Source: an uncultured Rubrobacteraceae bacterium
GTDB lineage: Bacteria; Actinomycetota; Rubrobacteria; Rubrobacterales; Rubrobacteraceae
Assembly: GCA_902806015.1 (NCBI GenBank)
Contig: CADCUZ010000019.1
Coordinates: 1-50,687, forward strand
DNA length: 50,687 nt
Direction of reading: 5' to 3'
Below the pieces are notes generated by a model. The model was not told the origin of the DNA. It was given only the letters and a program-made list of their open reading frames with translations, and searched no databases. Position numbers and translations under genes: made by a program. Each line of letters begins with the position of its first letter. Position 1 is the stretch's first letter. This document shows, one piece after another, positions 24,003-33,197 of the stretch.

Positions 24003-24455
24003 TCAGCGAGACCGAACCTCGAATGCGGGGCCGTCCAGCCGGACGCGGAAGAGCTCGTCGAAGCCCTCCGCGCGGGAGGGAGGCACGAGCCTCTCGGCCG
24101 TCGCGTAGATGGCCACGTCGGGGACCCGCGCCTTGCCCTCGCGACGAGCGTTGCGCCCGAGGCACTCGCGCACCCCCAACTCGAAGTAATATCCGACGAT
24201 CCCGGCCCCGAACTGGCGGCCTATCTCGATAAGGGGCCCACGATCCTCGACGGCGGGGTTCGTGTTATCCACGACCACGGACCGTCCCGCCCCAAGCGCC
24301 TCTCGGACGAGTTGGGCCTGCCTCCTGTTCCGGTTCCTGTTGTTGCGAAACAGGTCCTTGCTGACTTGCTCGTGGGTCGCGGCGAACCGCTCGCGGAAGA
24401 ACGTGCTCTTCCCCGAGGCTTGAAGACCGACGAAGACGACCAACCCAGCAGCCAT
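24003..24455 (-). CDS. P-loop kinase of the polynucleotide-kinase type
   Basis: About 150 residues. A Walker A motif GLQASGKST (10-18) follows the first strand, and VVVDNTNP (61-67) is the DNTN motif typical of T4 Pnkp-like and zeta-toxin-like small-molecule or polynucleotide kinases. An arginine-rich lid region (LGRNARREGKARVP) follows, as in that group. The substrate may be a 5'-OH nucleic-acid end, but single-domain forms are often uncharacterised. The frame is open upstream; the ATG at 24455 starts directly before the P-loop strand. The gene is divergent from the next hydrolase gene and its upstream bases overlap that gene's 5' region. Confidence 0.75.
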   Translation of the reverse strand: MAAGLVVFVGLQASGKSTFFRERFAATHEQVSKDLFRNNRNRNRRQAQLVREALGAGRSVVVDNTNPAVEDRGPLIEIGRQFGAGIVGYYFELGVRECLGRNARREGKARVPDVAIYATAERLVPPSRAEGFDELFRVRLDGPAFEVRSR

Positions 24456-24555
24456 GCTCGCGAACATGATAGACCGTGAAGCCTCGGACGTGTTCGCGCC
24501 GTCAACGCCCGGGGACAAGGCCGGGCAACGGGTAAGTAGCACCTTGGTGGTGAAA

Positions 24556-25320
24556 ATGACCAGCAGAACAGGGGGACAAAAGACGATACGGACCATGGTG
24601 GATGGCGTGCGGATGAACGCCCGCGTCTCGGATGGGACGGCCGCCGGCGGGCCACCCGTGGTGCTCGTGCACGGGCTCGTGGTCTCCGGACGCTACATGG
24701 TCCCCACCCTGGAGAGGCTGGCCCCCTTCTACCCCGTCTACGCGCCAGATCTGCCCGGCTTCGGCGGCAGCGGGAAGCCGGCCCGCGCGCTGGACATTGG
24801 GGGGTTGTCAGACGCCCTAGCCGGCTGGATGCGGGAAGTCGGCCTTGGGAGTGCGGCGCTCGTCGGGAACTCCGTAGGCTGCCAGGTCATAGCCGAGCTG
24901 GCCCTGTGCCATCCCGGGCTCGTCGAGAGGGTGGTGTTGCAGGGCCCGACGATAGACCCGCGGGGTAGGAACGCGCCCCGCCAGATCGGGCGGCTCCTGC
25001 TCGACACTCCCCGCGAACCTCCCTCCCTGCTCGCCATCGAGGGCCTCGACCTTCTGCGTGCGGGTGTGGGCCGGTCCTGGCGGACCTTCCGGTACGCCCT
25101 GGAGGACCCCATAACAGAGAAGCTGGCGGGGGTGCGTGTGCCAGCGCTCGTCGTACGCGGTTCGCGCGACCCGATCTCGCCCCAGCGCTGGGCCGAGGAG
25201 GTCGCCCGGCTCTTGCCCCACGGGCGGCTCGTCGTCATCCCGAGGGCGGCACACGCCGCGAACTACTCCGCACCCGGGGGGTTCGTGCACGCGATCCGGC
25301 CTTTCCTCGACGGCGGGTAA
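24556..25320 (+). CDS. Alpha/beta hydrolase
   Basis: A 254-residue single-domain alpha/beta hydrolase. HG at 39-40 gives the oxyanion hole, S106 in VGNSVGCQ is the nucleophile, D205 in RGSRDPI the acid and H233 in RAAHAANYSAP the base, all in the right order. The frame is open from 24454; the ATG at 24556 preceded by GGTGGTGAAA is chosen. The type is close to the carboxylesterase/haloperoxidase-like enzymes; the substrate is unknown. About 220 bases without a recognised gene separate it from the convergent hydrolase at 25542. Confidence 0.82.
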   Translation: MTSRTGGQKTIRTMVDGVRMNARVSDGTAAGGPPVVLVHGLVVSGRYMVPTLERLAPFYPVYAPDLPGFGGSGKPARALDIGGLSDALAGWMREVGLGSAALVGNSVGCQVIAELALCHPGLVERVVLQGPTIDPRGRNAPRQIGRLLLDTPREPPSLLAIEGLDLLRAGVGRSWRTFRYALEDPITEKLAGVRVPALVVRGSRDPISPQRWAEEVARLLPHGRLVVIPRAAHAANYSAPGGFVHAIRPFLDGG

Positions 25321-25541
25321 GACCCTCGGGCGGAAGGCCGCCGAGTGGACGACGCGCACCGTCCGACGCGGAGCGACCGCGGTGGGCCCCCGGCGGGTCG
25401 GCCAGGTTCATCGGCTCGCGCGGGCAGGATGCCGGAGGCGACGGCCAGCGCCCCAAGACGAGCACGGTGCCAGCCTGTCCACCTGAATGCTTCTTCAATC
25501 GGGCCGTTAGGCTTCTCGGACGGTCTTTGAGAAGGACGGGT

Positions 25542-26378
25542 CTATTCACCGACCGACTCCCCGGCCAGAAACGCGAGGAGCGCCACGTTGAAGGCCTCCG
25601 GCCGGTCGAACATGGGGTTGTGACCGGCACCTTCGATGACAAGAAGACGGGAGCCGGGGATCTCCGCCCGCATCAGGTCGCCAACGGATGGCGGGATCAG
25701 GGTATCCCTCTCCCCCCAGACCAAAAGCGTCGGCATCCCGATCTTGCGCAGGTCCCCGCGCACATCCTCGGCTAGCAGGTCCCGCGCCGTCCGCAGGAGG
25801 GTGAAGGGTCCCGCGTAGAGGGCGTCGCGCGCGAGGACAGGCAGAAAATTGGGCTTGCCGTACCGGGCAGCGAGGAGCAACGGTCCGAGGTGCCCGAGCA
25901 TCGTCCGGCCCGAGGGCACCCCGGCAGGATCGACGAGCACGAGCTTGCGGACCACATCCGGCCTCCGGGTGGCAAGCTTCAGGGACAGGTAGCCGCCCAT
26001 CGAGTGGCCGACGAGGTGAGCCTTTTCCAACCCCAGGGCCTCGATCCAAGCGAGAAGCCAGGAGGCCGCTTCGGTGAGCACGAACCGCTGGCGGCGACGA
26101 CGCATCACGCCGAAGCCCGGCAGGTTCACGAGGTACACCCGGTGGTGTTCGGCGAGGGCCGGGACGTTCGGCGACCACCAGCGGGTGGAGCCGGAGAGGC
26201 CGTGCACCAAGACGATGGGCTCGCTTCCCTCGCCGGCCACCTCGTAGCGGATCGGGTGCCCGGAGACCCGAACCTCGCGCTCCGAGACCCGGATCCCCCG
26301 CGGTCCCTCCGCCGCGCCGCCGACAGAGGGTCGAGACCGGGGCCTGTCCCTGTCCACGTCAGGCACCCGATCCGACAC
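25542..26378 (-). CDS. Alpha/beta hydrolase
   Basis: A 278-residue alpha/beta hydrolase with a complete triad: S126 in LVGHSMGGYLSL, D225 in WGERDTLIP, and H253 in EGAGHNPMFDRPE. HGLSGSTRWW (59-68) forms the oxyanion region. The first ~30 residues are Arg/Pro/Asp-rich and may be untranslated or disordered. The GTG at 26378 overlaps the end of the upstream phosphoribosyltransferase-fusion gene by 20 bases, so the two are cotranscribed. The substrate is unknown; the family includes esterases and meta-cleavage hydrolases. Confidence 0.82.
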   Translation of the reverse strand: MSDRVPDVDRDRPRSRPSVGGAAEGPRGIRVSEREVRVSGHPIRYEVAGEGSEPIVLVHGLSGSTRWWSPNVPALAEHHRVYLVNLPGFGVMRRRRQRFVLTEAASWLLAWIEALGLEKAHLVGHSMGGYLSLKLATRRPDVVRKLVLVDPAGVPSGRTMLGHLGPLLLAARYGKPNFLPVLARDALYAGPFTLLRTARDLLAEDVRGDLRKIGMPTLLVWGERDTLIPPSVGDLMRAEIPGSRLLVIEGAGHNPMFDRPEAFNVALLAFLAGESVGE

Positions 26379-27684
26379 CCGGCCCGCCGTCCAGGTGTCG
26401 CGAGAACCAGCTGGTGGCGAGACGCGCGACCTCCTCCAGCGCGTCCGGCTCCTCGAAGAGGTGGTCCGCGCCGGGCACGATCTCCATGCGGTTCTCGGCG
26501 CGCATCCGCCCGAGGGCTTCCCGGTTCGGGCCGAACACGCGCTCGTCGTCCCCCCCGACGATCAGGAGCGTGGGCGCCGCGATGCGGGGCAGGGCGTCCC
26601 CCGCCAGGTCCGGATGCCCCCCACACAAGACGACCGCGCCCACGGCCTCCGGCTTCTCCGCCGCCGCTAGAAGGGCGGCGGCCGCGCCGGCGCCGGCGCC
26701 AAAGTAGCCGATCCGGAGCCCGCGCGTGGCGGGGTTCGCCCTCAGCCACCCGGTCGCGCCGGCGAGCCTAGCGACGAGCAGCACGATATCGAAGCGGGGG
26801 TGGCGCGGCCGGGTATCCAGCCCCTCCTCGTCGGCGGTGAGGAGGTCGATCAGGAGCGTTCCAAGGCCTGCCGCCCGGAGCGCCCGCGCGATGTGGCGGT
26901 CCCGGGGGCCGCGCCGGCCGCTGCCGGGGGCGAGGAGCACGAGACCCTGGGCATCCTCGGGCACACCAAGGTCCCCCCCGAGATCGACCTCGCCGGCCGA
27001 GACCCTCACCGGGCGCTCCTCAGCAGCACCGCGTCCCTCGCGCCGGGCCCTCTCCAGCAGCCCCACGACCTCCTCGTCCGAGGTCTGCTCGAAGTCCCGG
27101 TACCAGAAGCCGATGGCCCCGAGGTCCGACGGGCATTCCAGGCAGACGAGGTCGTCCACCTCCGCCCGAAGCCTTTCCGCGGTCTGGGCGGCGCAGACGG
27201 GCGCGGCCAGGATGAGTCGCCCGGGCCCACGCCGCCGGAGGGCCTCCAAGGCGGCGCGGGCCGTCACGCCGGTGGCGAGGCCGTCGTCCACGAGGACGGC
27301 GGTGCGTCCAGAGACCTCCGCCTCCGGGAGATCCCCCCTGAAGCGCCTCAGACGCCGCTCCACTTCGGCCGTCTCCAGGCGGGTGACACGGACGAGGTAG
27401 TCCTCCGGGATGCCGAACCGGCCGACGGCGCCCTCGTTCAGGACGCGCACCCCACCCGGTGCGACGGCACCGATGCCGAACTCGGGCTGGTCGGGTGCGC
27501 CAAGCTTCCGGGCCACCACCACGTCCAGCGGCGCGTCGAGGGCGTGCGCTACTTCGTAGGCCACCGGCACCCCTCCCCGCGGCAAGGCGAAAATCACCGG
27601 GCGCTCGTCCCGGTAGCGGCCCAGCCGAACGGCCAGCCTCCGGCCGGCGTCGGCCCGATTCTCGAACGGCTCCCCTTGCATCAT
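26359..27684 (-). CDS. Phosphoribosyltransferase fused to a dienelactone-hydrolase-like domain lacking the serine
   Basis: A 441-residue two-domain protein. Residues 1-215 are a type I phosphoribosyltransferase: GGVPVAYEVA and the PRPP loop VLVDDGLATG (130-139). Residues 225-430 are an alpha/beta hydrolase like dienelactone hydrolase: VLLAPGSGRRGPRDRHIA, RIGYFGAGAGAAAALLAAA, a GGDD acid region (378-380) and H408 in GADHLFEEP. At the nucleophile elbow the expected Ser (FGASTG in relatives known to me) is Gly331, so the hydrolase half probably lacks normal catalysis. A TTG at 27702 is in frame; the ATG at 27684 with GAGGAG upstream is preferred. Such fusions occur widely in Actinomycetota with no settled role. 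Confidence 0.85.
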   Translation of the reverse strand: MMQGEPFENRADAGRRLAVRLGRYRDERPVIFALPRGGVPVAYEVAHALDAPLDVVVARKLGAPDQPEFGIGAVAPGGVRVLNEGAVGRFGIPEDYLVRVTRLETAEVERRLRRFRGDLPEAEVSGRTAVLVDDGLATGVTARAALEALRRRGPGRLILAAPVCAAQTAERLRAEVDDLVCLECPSDLGAIGFWYRDFEQTSDEEVVGLLERARREGRGAAEERPVRVSAGEVDLGGDLGVPEDAQGLVLLAPGSGRRGPRDRHIARALRAAGLGTLLIDLLTADEEGLDTRPRHPRFDIVLLVARLAGATGWLRANPATRGLRIGYFGAGAGAAAALLAAAEKPEAVGAVVLCGGHPDLAGDALPRIAAPTLLIVGGDDERVFGPNREALGRMRAENRMEIVPGADHLFEEPDALEEVARLATSWFSRHLDGGPGVGSGA

Positions 27685-27801
27685 TTTCAGCAGTCTCCTC
27701 AACGCGAACCCCCGGCCCGATGCCGTCTTTTCCGCGTATCCTGACGGCTTCCTTACCCAGGTGGGCCCGGATGGTATTCGGGGAAGGGCTCCCCCTGGAC
27801 G

Positions 27802-28809
<1,008 letters not shown>

Positions 28810-29210
28810 GCTTCACGCTCCAGGTTCTCGCTTCCGCTACGACGCACATTATCCGGCGGAGGGTCCGCCGGTGGCAAGCCCGCCCCGGCCCCCTTCCACT
28901 TCCCAAAAAATTCCTCGAAGCCGCACCGCCGATCACTATTACCATTACTTGCTTGAAGTAGCATGTAGTTGTAAGCAAGAATATCGGAGGAGCGCCAGGA
29001 GTTATCGAAGAGGATCGGAGCTTCTGTTCCGGCCCTCTCTTCGCGCAGTTCGGTTTTCGCTTTCACTCTGGCCAGACGTTTTGCCCAACGATCACCACGG
29101 GTATTAAGCAACGTGGACCCGCGCTTCGCTTTCACCAACGTGGGGGGCAGGTTTAGAGCCCACTCCTACAAGGACACGTCTACGCGGGCGTCGGGTCCCA
29201 TGCCCGAAAC
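28810..29210. other. AT-richer intergenic stretch, no gene recognised
   Basis: Between the deacetylase gene and the MFS exporter stop lie 400 bases whose middle (about 28905-29110) is visibly less GC-rich than its surroundings. The minus strand there has an open frame reading VKAKTELREERAGTEAPILFD, with no family I can name. Read on the minus strand TTGCTT...AAGCAA (28945-28980) forms a loose inverted repeat. It may hold the deacetylase promoter or be a remnant of acquired DNA. Confidence 0.4.
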
Positions 29211-30539
29211 CTACCTCGTGATGCTGGCTGCTATCGCCCTCCATGCCGCTGTGGCTTTGCCAGAGCGTGGGGCGTAGGCCAGCACCAGCGCGACGGCGAG
29301 GACCAGGAGGATGGCGCCGGGAACGAGGAAGGCCGACCAGAAGCCCAGGGACGCGGCGAGCAGGCCCCCGCCCACGGGCCCGAGGGCGAAGCCGACGGAG
29401 GTGGCGGAGGAGGCGACGCCGAAAGCCTCGCCCTGGCGTCCGGCAGGGGCCGCGGATTTTATGGCGAGGTTGGCCACGGGTATGGCGCAGCCTATGAAGA
29501 GGCTCGCGAGGAGGCGCAGGGCCCAGAGCTGGGCAACGTTCTCGGAAAGGGCCTGCGGGAGCGCGGCGAGGCCGGCGAGAGCCAGCGAGACGACCATGAC
29601 GCGGCGGGCGCCGAAGCGGGCGGCGAGGCGCCCGCCTACCAGGGAGCCGAGCGAGGCAACGAGGGCTCCGGTGCCGATGATCCAACCCGCCTGGCTCGCC
29701 ACCCTATCGGCCGCCCCCGCGAGTGTGCCGACGAACCCCGGCAGCGCGACCGCGGCGCTCGTGATCGCCACGTGCACCGCGAACAAGGTGAGCAGCCCGG
29801 GGAGCAGCAACCTGTAAGGGAGCGCGGAACGCCCCTTCTCGGCATCTTTATCGCCGTTTTCCGGCTCTTCCGCGACTGGCTTGTTCTCCCTCACGCCGAA
29901 GAGGACGAGCACGGTAGAGACCGCGAGCAGGGCCGACGCTATAAAGAAGGAGGACCGAAGCCCCGCCGAGTCCGCGCTGATCCCGCCGAGGGCGGGCCCC
30001 ACCCCCGCCGCCACGAATATGACGGTCTGCAAGGCCCCGAGCCGCCACCCGGCCTTCTCGGCCGGCGCGGTCGCCGCGACGAGCGAGGTGGCCGCCGGCA
30101 CGGTGCCCGTGAGCGTCCCCTGCAAGAGCCTCAACACGAGCAACTGCCAGGGCGCTATGACGAAGGCCATGGACCCCACGACCAAGACGGCCGCGAACGT
30201 CGCCCGCAGCAGCATAAGTTTGCGCCCCATCCGGTCCGAGAGCCTCCCCCACAACGGCGCCACCATCGCCATCGTCGCCCCGGACGCGCCGTTTATGACG
30301 CCCGCCCACGCGGCCGCGTGCCCGACGTCATCGACCCCAAGAGCCTGCACGTACAAAGGCATGAACGGCACCACGAACATGAACGCCGTCGTCCCCAGAA
30401 GCTGAGAGGCGAGCAGCACCAAAAAGGACGACGTCCCCTCTTCCGCTGAACGGGTACCCGTCGCCTCTTCTTTTTCCGTCCGCGGGAACCTGCCACGCGC
30501 CGCAACGCCCGCGCCCCGAACCCATTCTTTTACATCCAT
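29211..30539 (-). CDS. MFS exporter, DHA1 type (drug efflux-like)
   Basis: A 442-residue major facilitator with 12 predicted helices. The loop 2-3 motif GRLSDRMGRKLMLLRA, the helix-5 antiporter motif region VAAGVGPALGGISA, and a repeat of the first motif in GGRLAARFGARRVM place it among the 12-helix drug/H+ antiporters (MdtG-like). The N-terminal 35 residues are charged and cytoplasmic. It lies 87 bases downstream of a MerR regulator on the same strand, with an inverted-repeat operator candidate between them. Induction of efflux by a drug-like ligand of the MerR protein is the natural reading. Confidence 0.88.
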   Translation of the reverse strand: MDVKEWVRGAGVAARGRFPRTEKEEATGTRSAEEGTSSFLVLLASQLLGTTAFMFVVPFMPLYVQALGVDDVGHAAAWAGVINGASGATMAMVAPLWGRLSDRMGRKLMLLRATFAAVLVVGSMAFVIAPWQLLVLRLLQGTLTGTVPAATSLVAATAPAEKAGWRLGALQTVIFVAAGVGPALGGISADSAGLRSSFFIASALLAVSTVLVLFGVRENKPVAEEPENGDKDAEKGRSALPYRLLLPGLLTLFAVHVAITSAAVALPGFVGTLAGAADRVASQAGWIIGTGALVASLGSLVGGRLAARFGARRVMVVSLALAGLAALPQALSENVAQLWALRLLASLFIGCAIPVANLAIKSAAPAGRQGEAFGVASSATSVGFALGPVGGGLLAASLGFWSAFLVPGAILLVLAVALVLAYAPRSGKATAAWRAIAASITR

Positions 30540-30545
30540 ACTTCG

Positions 30546-30594
30546 CCTTAACGTACCGTACGTGAACGTACGAGTCTAGTTGGAACCGTTAAGG
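30546..30594 (-). promoter_or_regulatory. Inverted-repeat operator candidate before the MFS exporter
   Basis: The gap between merR-like gene and exporter contains CGTACG-TGAA-CGTACG (30557-30572), nested inside outer arms CCTTAACG (30546-30553) and CGTTAAGG (30587-30594). MerR-family proteins bind dyads within over-long -35/-10 spacers, and runs like TTAACGTAC are common in actinobacterial MerR sites. The promoter hexamers themselves are not clear. Confidence 0.5.
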
Positions 30595-30626
30595 TGTTCA
30601 CCCTCCGATGGGGCCAGTGGGTGAAG

Positions 30627-31052
30627 TCAGGCTCTCTTGAGCTCGCGCATCCGCGACTCGCAGAGGGAGATGTCGCGGCGGAGTTCCTCGCGCAGGGCTT
30701 CGGCGCTCTTCAGGTCCTCGCGGGTTTTGGCGATGCGTTGGGCCACCTCGCGCTCGCGGGATCGCAGGTGTTCGGTAGTCTCGGCCAGGACCCTCTCCCG
30801 GGTGGCCTCCTGGGCGGCGTCACGGACGGCGATGAACTCGCGGATGGCGGCGAGTGAGAAACCCATCCCCTTCAGGCGCAGGATGCGTCGCAGGCGTTCG
30901 ATATCGGAGGCGTTGTAGAGGCGGAAGCCGCCGGGGGAGCGGTTCTCGGGGGAGACGAGGCCGAGCTCCTCGTAGTACTTGATCGTGCGCGTGCTCACGC
31001 CGAGTCGTTCCGCGACCCCGCCTATCTGGGAGAGCTCACTAGGCTCTTGCAA
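30627..31052 (-). CDS. MerR-family transcriptional regulator
   Basis: A 141-residue MerR protein. Residues 8-30 form the winged-helix start (IGGVAERLGVSTRTIKYYEELGL), followed by the second wing SPGGFRLYNASDIERLRRILRLKGMGFSL, then a long dimerisation coiled coil (about 85-141) rich in Glu/Arg. There are no C-terminal metal-binding cysteines beyond a single one (SLCESRM), so it is more like the drug- or stress-sensing members than the metal sensors. The TTG start is at 31052. It is the first gene of a likely two-gene unit with the MFS exporter. Confidence 0.88.
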   Translation of the reverse strand: MQEPSELSQIGGVAERLGVSTRTIKYYEELGLVSPENRSPGGFRLYNASDIERLRRILRLKGMGFSLAAIREFIAVRDAAQEATRERVLAETTEHLRSREREVAQRIAKTREDLKSAEALREELRRDISLCESRMRELKRA

Positions 31053-31129
31053 CCGGCCAGCCTTTCCGCGTTGCCGACGCCGTCAGGCTAACCCTCGCGT
31101 CCGGGACCGTCAATCCCGGCGGTTCCGCG

Positions 31130-31955
31130 CTACGCCCCCTGGCCCCAGACCTCTTCGGCGGTCTCGACGATCAGGCGCAGCTTGGCGGCCTGCCGCTCGC
31201 GGGTGAGGGCGTTGCCCTCGGCGGTGGAGGAGAAGCTGCACCGGGGGGAGGCAGAGCTGCTCGATGCGGAAGTGGCGACTGGCCTCATCGATACCGCGCT
31301 TGAGGTCGTCCTTGGATTCGAGGTCGTCGCGTTTGGTGGTGACGAGGCCGAGGACCACCGTCTTGCCCTCCGGAACGAAGCGCAAGGGCTCGAAGGTGCC
31401 GGAGCGTGCGTCGTCGTACTCCAGGAAAAACGAGGGCATCGACGACAAATCCGTAGCCGCCCTCCGCCGCCCAGGAGGAGCGGAAGTTGCCGCGGCCCCG
31501 GCCGCCACGGTAGTGGACCATGCTGGGGGAGGGGATCGTGAGCTTGGGCGTCGCCGTCGTCACCGCCCCTGTCAAGAACCGGAAGACGTCGGCGAAGATG
31601 GTCTCCCGAAGGTGCACGCGCTCCTCGACCCGCGGCGCCGCCGGGGTGAACTTTTACATCCCTTCGGCGTTGCGGAATTTCACGCTCATGTTGTCCTGGG
31701 CATTCTCGACGACGCCCAACCCTTAGATAAAGTCCATGTGCCAGGAGGCGCGGCGGAGCTCGCCGTCGGTGGCGGATCGCGGGCCCACCTCCTCCTGCAT
31801 CCGGACGGCCTCGCGTATCGCCCAGTCCTCGCATCCCGCAGCTCGTCCGCGGTGATGCGGCAGGCGGCGAAGACTTCGCGGAGCTTCAGGGGCCCCGGGG
31901 GACGGAGCAGTCTTCCGACGTGATCGGCGCCGAACGGCGGCGTGGTGCGGGTCAA
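31130..31955 (-). pseudogene. Decayed cobalamin-independent methionine synthase-like gene (MetE C-domain family)
   Basis: The relic begins with MTRTTPPFGADHVGRLLRPP and KLREVFAACRITADELRD, the usual start of the short MetE-like/UROD-fold family. Later pieces in other frames are TPKLTIPSPSMVHYRGGRG, FFLEYDDARSGTFEPLRFVP, KTVVLGLVTTKRDDLESKDDL, and the end SSTAEGNALTRERQAAKL then LIVETAEEVWG. Order and spacing follow one gene, but at least three frame changes and shortened stretches disrupt it. The Zn ligand region (family LSPQCGFSS; here a PRC-SFSS remnant) is damaged. Intact relatives transfer a methyl group from a folate or similar donor to a thiol. Confidence 0.75.
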
Positions 31956-32019
31956 CCGGTCCCCCTCGTCGGTAGACCCCGCGAATCTTACCGGCAGGCC
32001 GCGTGACGCGCCGGCGCGG

Positions 32020-32427
32020 TCACTCTTGCTGCTTCCCCGCCCCCCGACCTCCGCTACGCCCCGCGAGGATACTGCGGGCCACGGCGAAGGCGGCGTTGGC
32101 GGCGGGGACGCCGCAGTAGATGGCTCCCTGCAGGAGGACCTCTTTTACCTCGTCCTCGGTAAGGCCGTTGCGGAGGGCTCCTTCTATGTGCGTGCCGAGT
32201 TCCTCGTGGTGGCCGCGGGCCATGAGGGCGGTGAGGCTTATGCAGCTGCGGGTCTTGCGGTCGAGGGCAGGGCGCGTCCAGACCTCGCCCCATGCGTAGC
32301 GCGTGATGAAGTCCTGGAAGTCCGCCGTGAACGGGGTCGTCTTCTCCACCGCCGCGTCCACGTACTCGTCGCCGAGCACCTCGCGGCGGACCTTCATGCC
32401 GCGGTCGTGGGTGTCTTTGGGGTTCAT
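32020..32427 (-). CDS. pcaC: 4-carboxymuconolactone decarboxylase
   Basis: A 135-residue AhpD-like protein of the carboxymuconolactone decarboxylase family, full length. The segments GMKVRREVLGDEYVDAA, FITRYAWGEVWTRPALDRKTRSCISL, GHHEELGTHIEGALRNGLTEDEVKEVLLQGAIYCGVPAANAAF are those of PcaC. It decarboxylates 4-carboxymuconolactone to 3-oxoadipate enol-lactone in the protocatechuate branch. The ATG overlaps the TGA of the damaged pcaD (ATGA), so translation may have been coupled; the premature frame loss in pcaD could reduce its expression. Confidence 0.92.
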   Translation of the reverse strand: MNPKDTHDRGMKVRREVLGDEYVDAAVEKTTPFTADFQDFITRYAWGEVWTRPALDRKTRSCISLTALMARGHHEELGTHIEGALRNGLTEDEVKEVLLQGAIYCGVPAANAAFAVARSILAGRSGGRGAGKQQE

Positions 32428-33197
32428 CTTGCTTCCAGGTTGGTCCAGAATGAGTCGGTGAGCGTCTCGGATGCTCCACGTTGGCGATGTGGGCCCGCCC
32501 CGGGGACGACCTCGAGGCGCGCTGGGGATGGAGTCGCGGATAAGCCTCCCGTGCTCGGGCGGGGTCGCCGGGTCCTCGGCTCCGGAGACGACAAGCGTCG
32601 GGGCCCGTATGGAGGTCAGCCGGTAGCGGAGGTCGATCTCCCGGATGGCCGCGCAGCACCCGGCGTAGCCCTCGGGGTCGCGCGCAGGGCGCGGGCTATC
32701 TGCTCGACAGCCTCTGGATTCTCCGAGCAGAAGGCAGGGGTGAACCAGCGTTCGATCGCACCGTCCACCAACGCGCCCGTGCCCTGGTCCTGGCCGTCCG
32801 GAGGCGCCCGTCCCAGGGCACCTTGGGGACGAGAAGGGGCCGAGGTGCAGAGGAGCACGAGGCGCTCGATTCTCTCCGGTGCCTCGCCCGCAAGCCACAT
32901 CCCGGTCATGCCACCGATAGAGGCCGCAGAAAGAGGCGCGCTCTCTACGCCGATCCGGTCGAGGAGCGAGAGCACGTCCCACCCCAGGTCGTCGATGGCG
33001 TACGGGCCTGGGGGCGCCGGAGAGGCCCCGCGGCCCCTGGTGTCGCAATGCAGGAGCCGGAAACGTTCGCCAAGGGCGGGGGCCTGCTCGTCCCGCATCT
33101 CAAGCGGCGTCCCAAAGGAGTTGGGGGGCACGAGCACACGCCGATCCTCGTGCCCTTCGAGCAGGCAGTTCAGGTCGGCCGCGCCTTGCGTAATCAA
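32424..33197 (-). pseudogene. pcaD: Frameshifted 3-oxoadipate enol-lactonase
   Basis: From a TTG at 33197 the frame reads LITQGAADLNCLLEGHEDRRVLV and goes on through the alpha/beta-hydrolase core LDRIGVESAPLSAASIGGMTG (nucleophile serine in AASIGG). Near 32690 it is lost and the next frame carries AAIREIDLRYRLTSIRAPTLVVSGAEDPATPPEHG. Near 32525 it changes again (RLEVVPGA, then AHIANVEHP, which holds the catalytic His), and again near 32470 into ETLTDSFWTNLEAR and the stop. At least three single-base shifts separate the triad residues. The start and stop keep perfect overlaps with pcaB and pcaC, so the gene was intact until recently. Clustered sequencing errors are the alternative. Confidence 0.8.
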
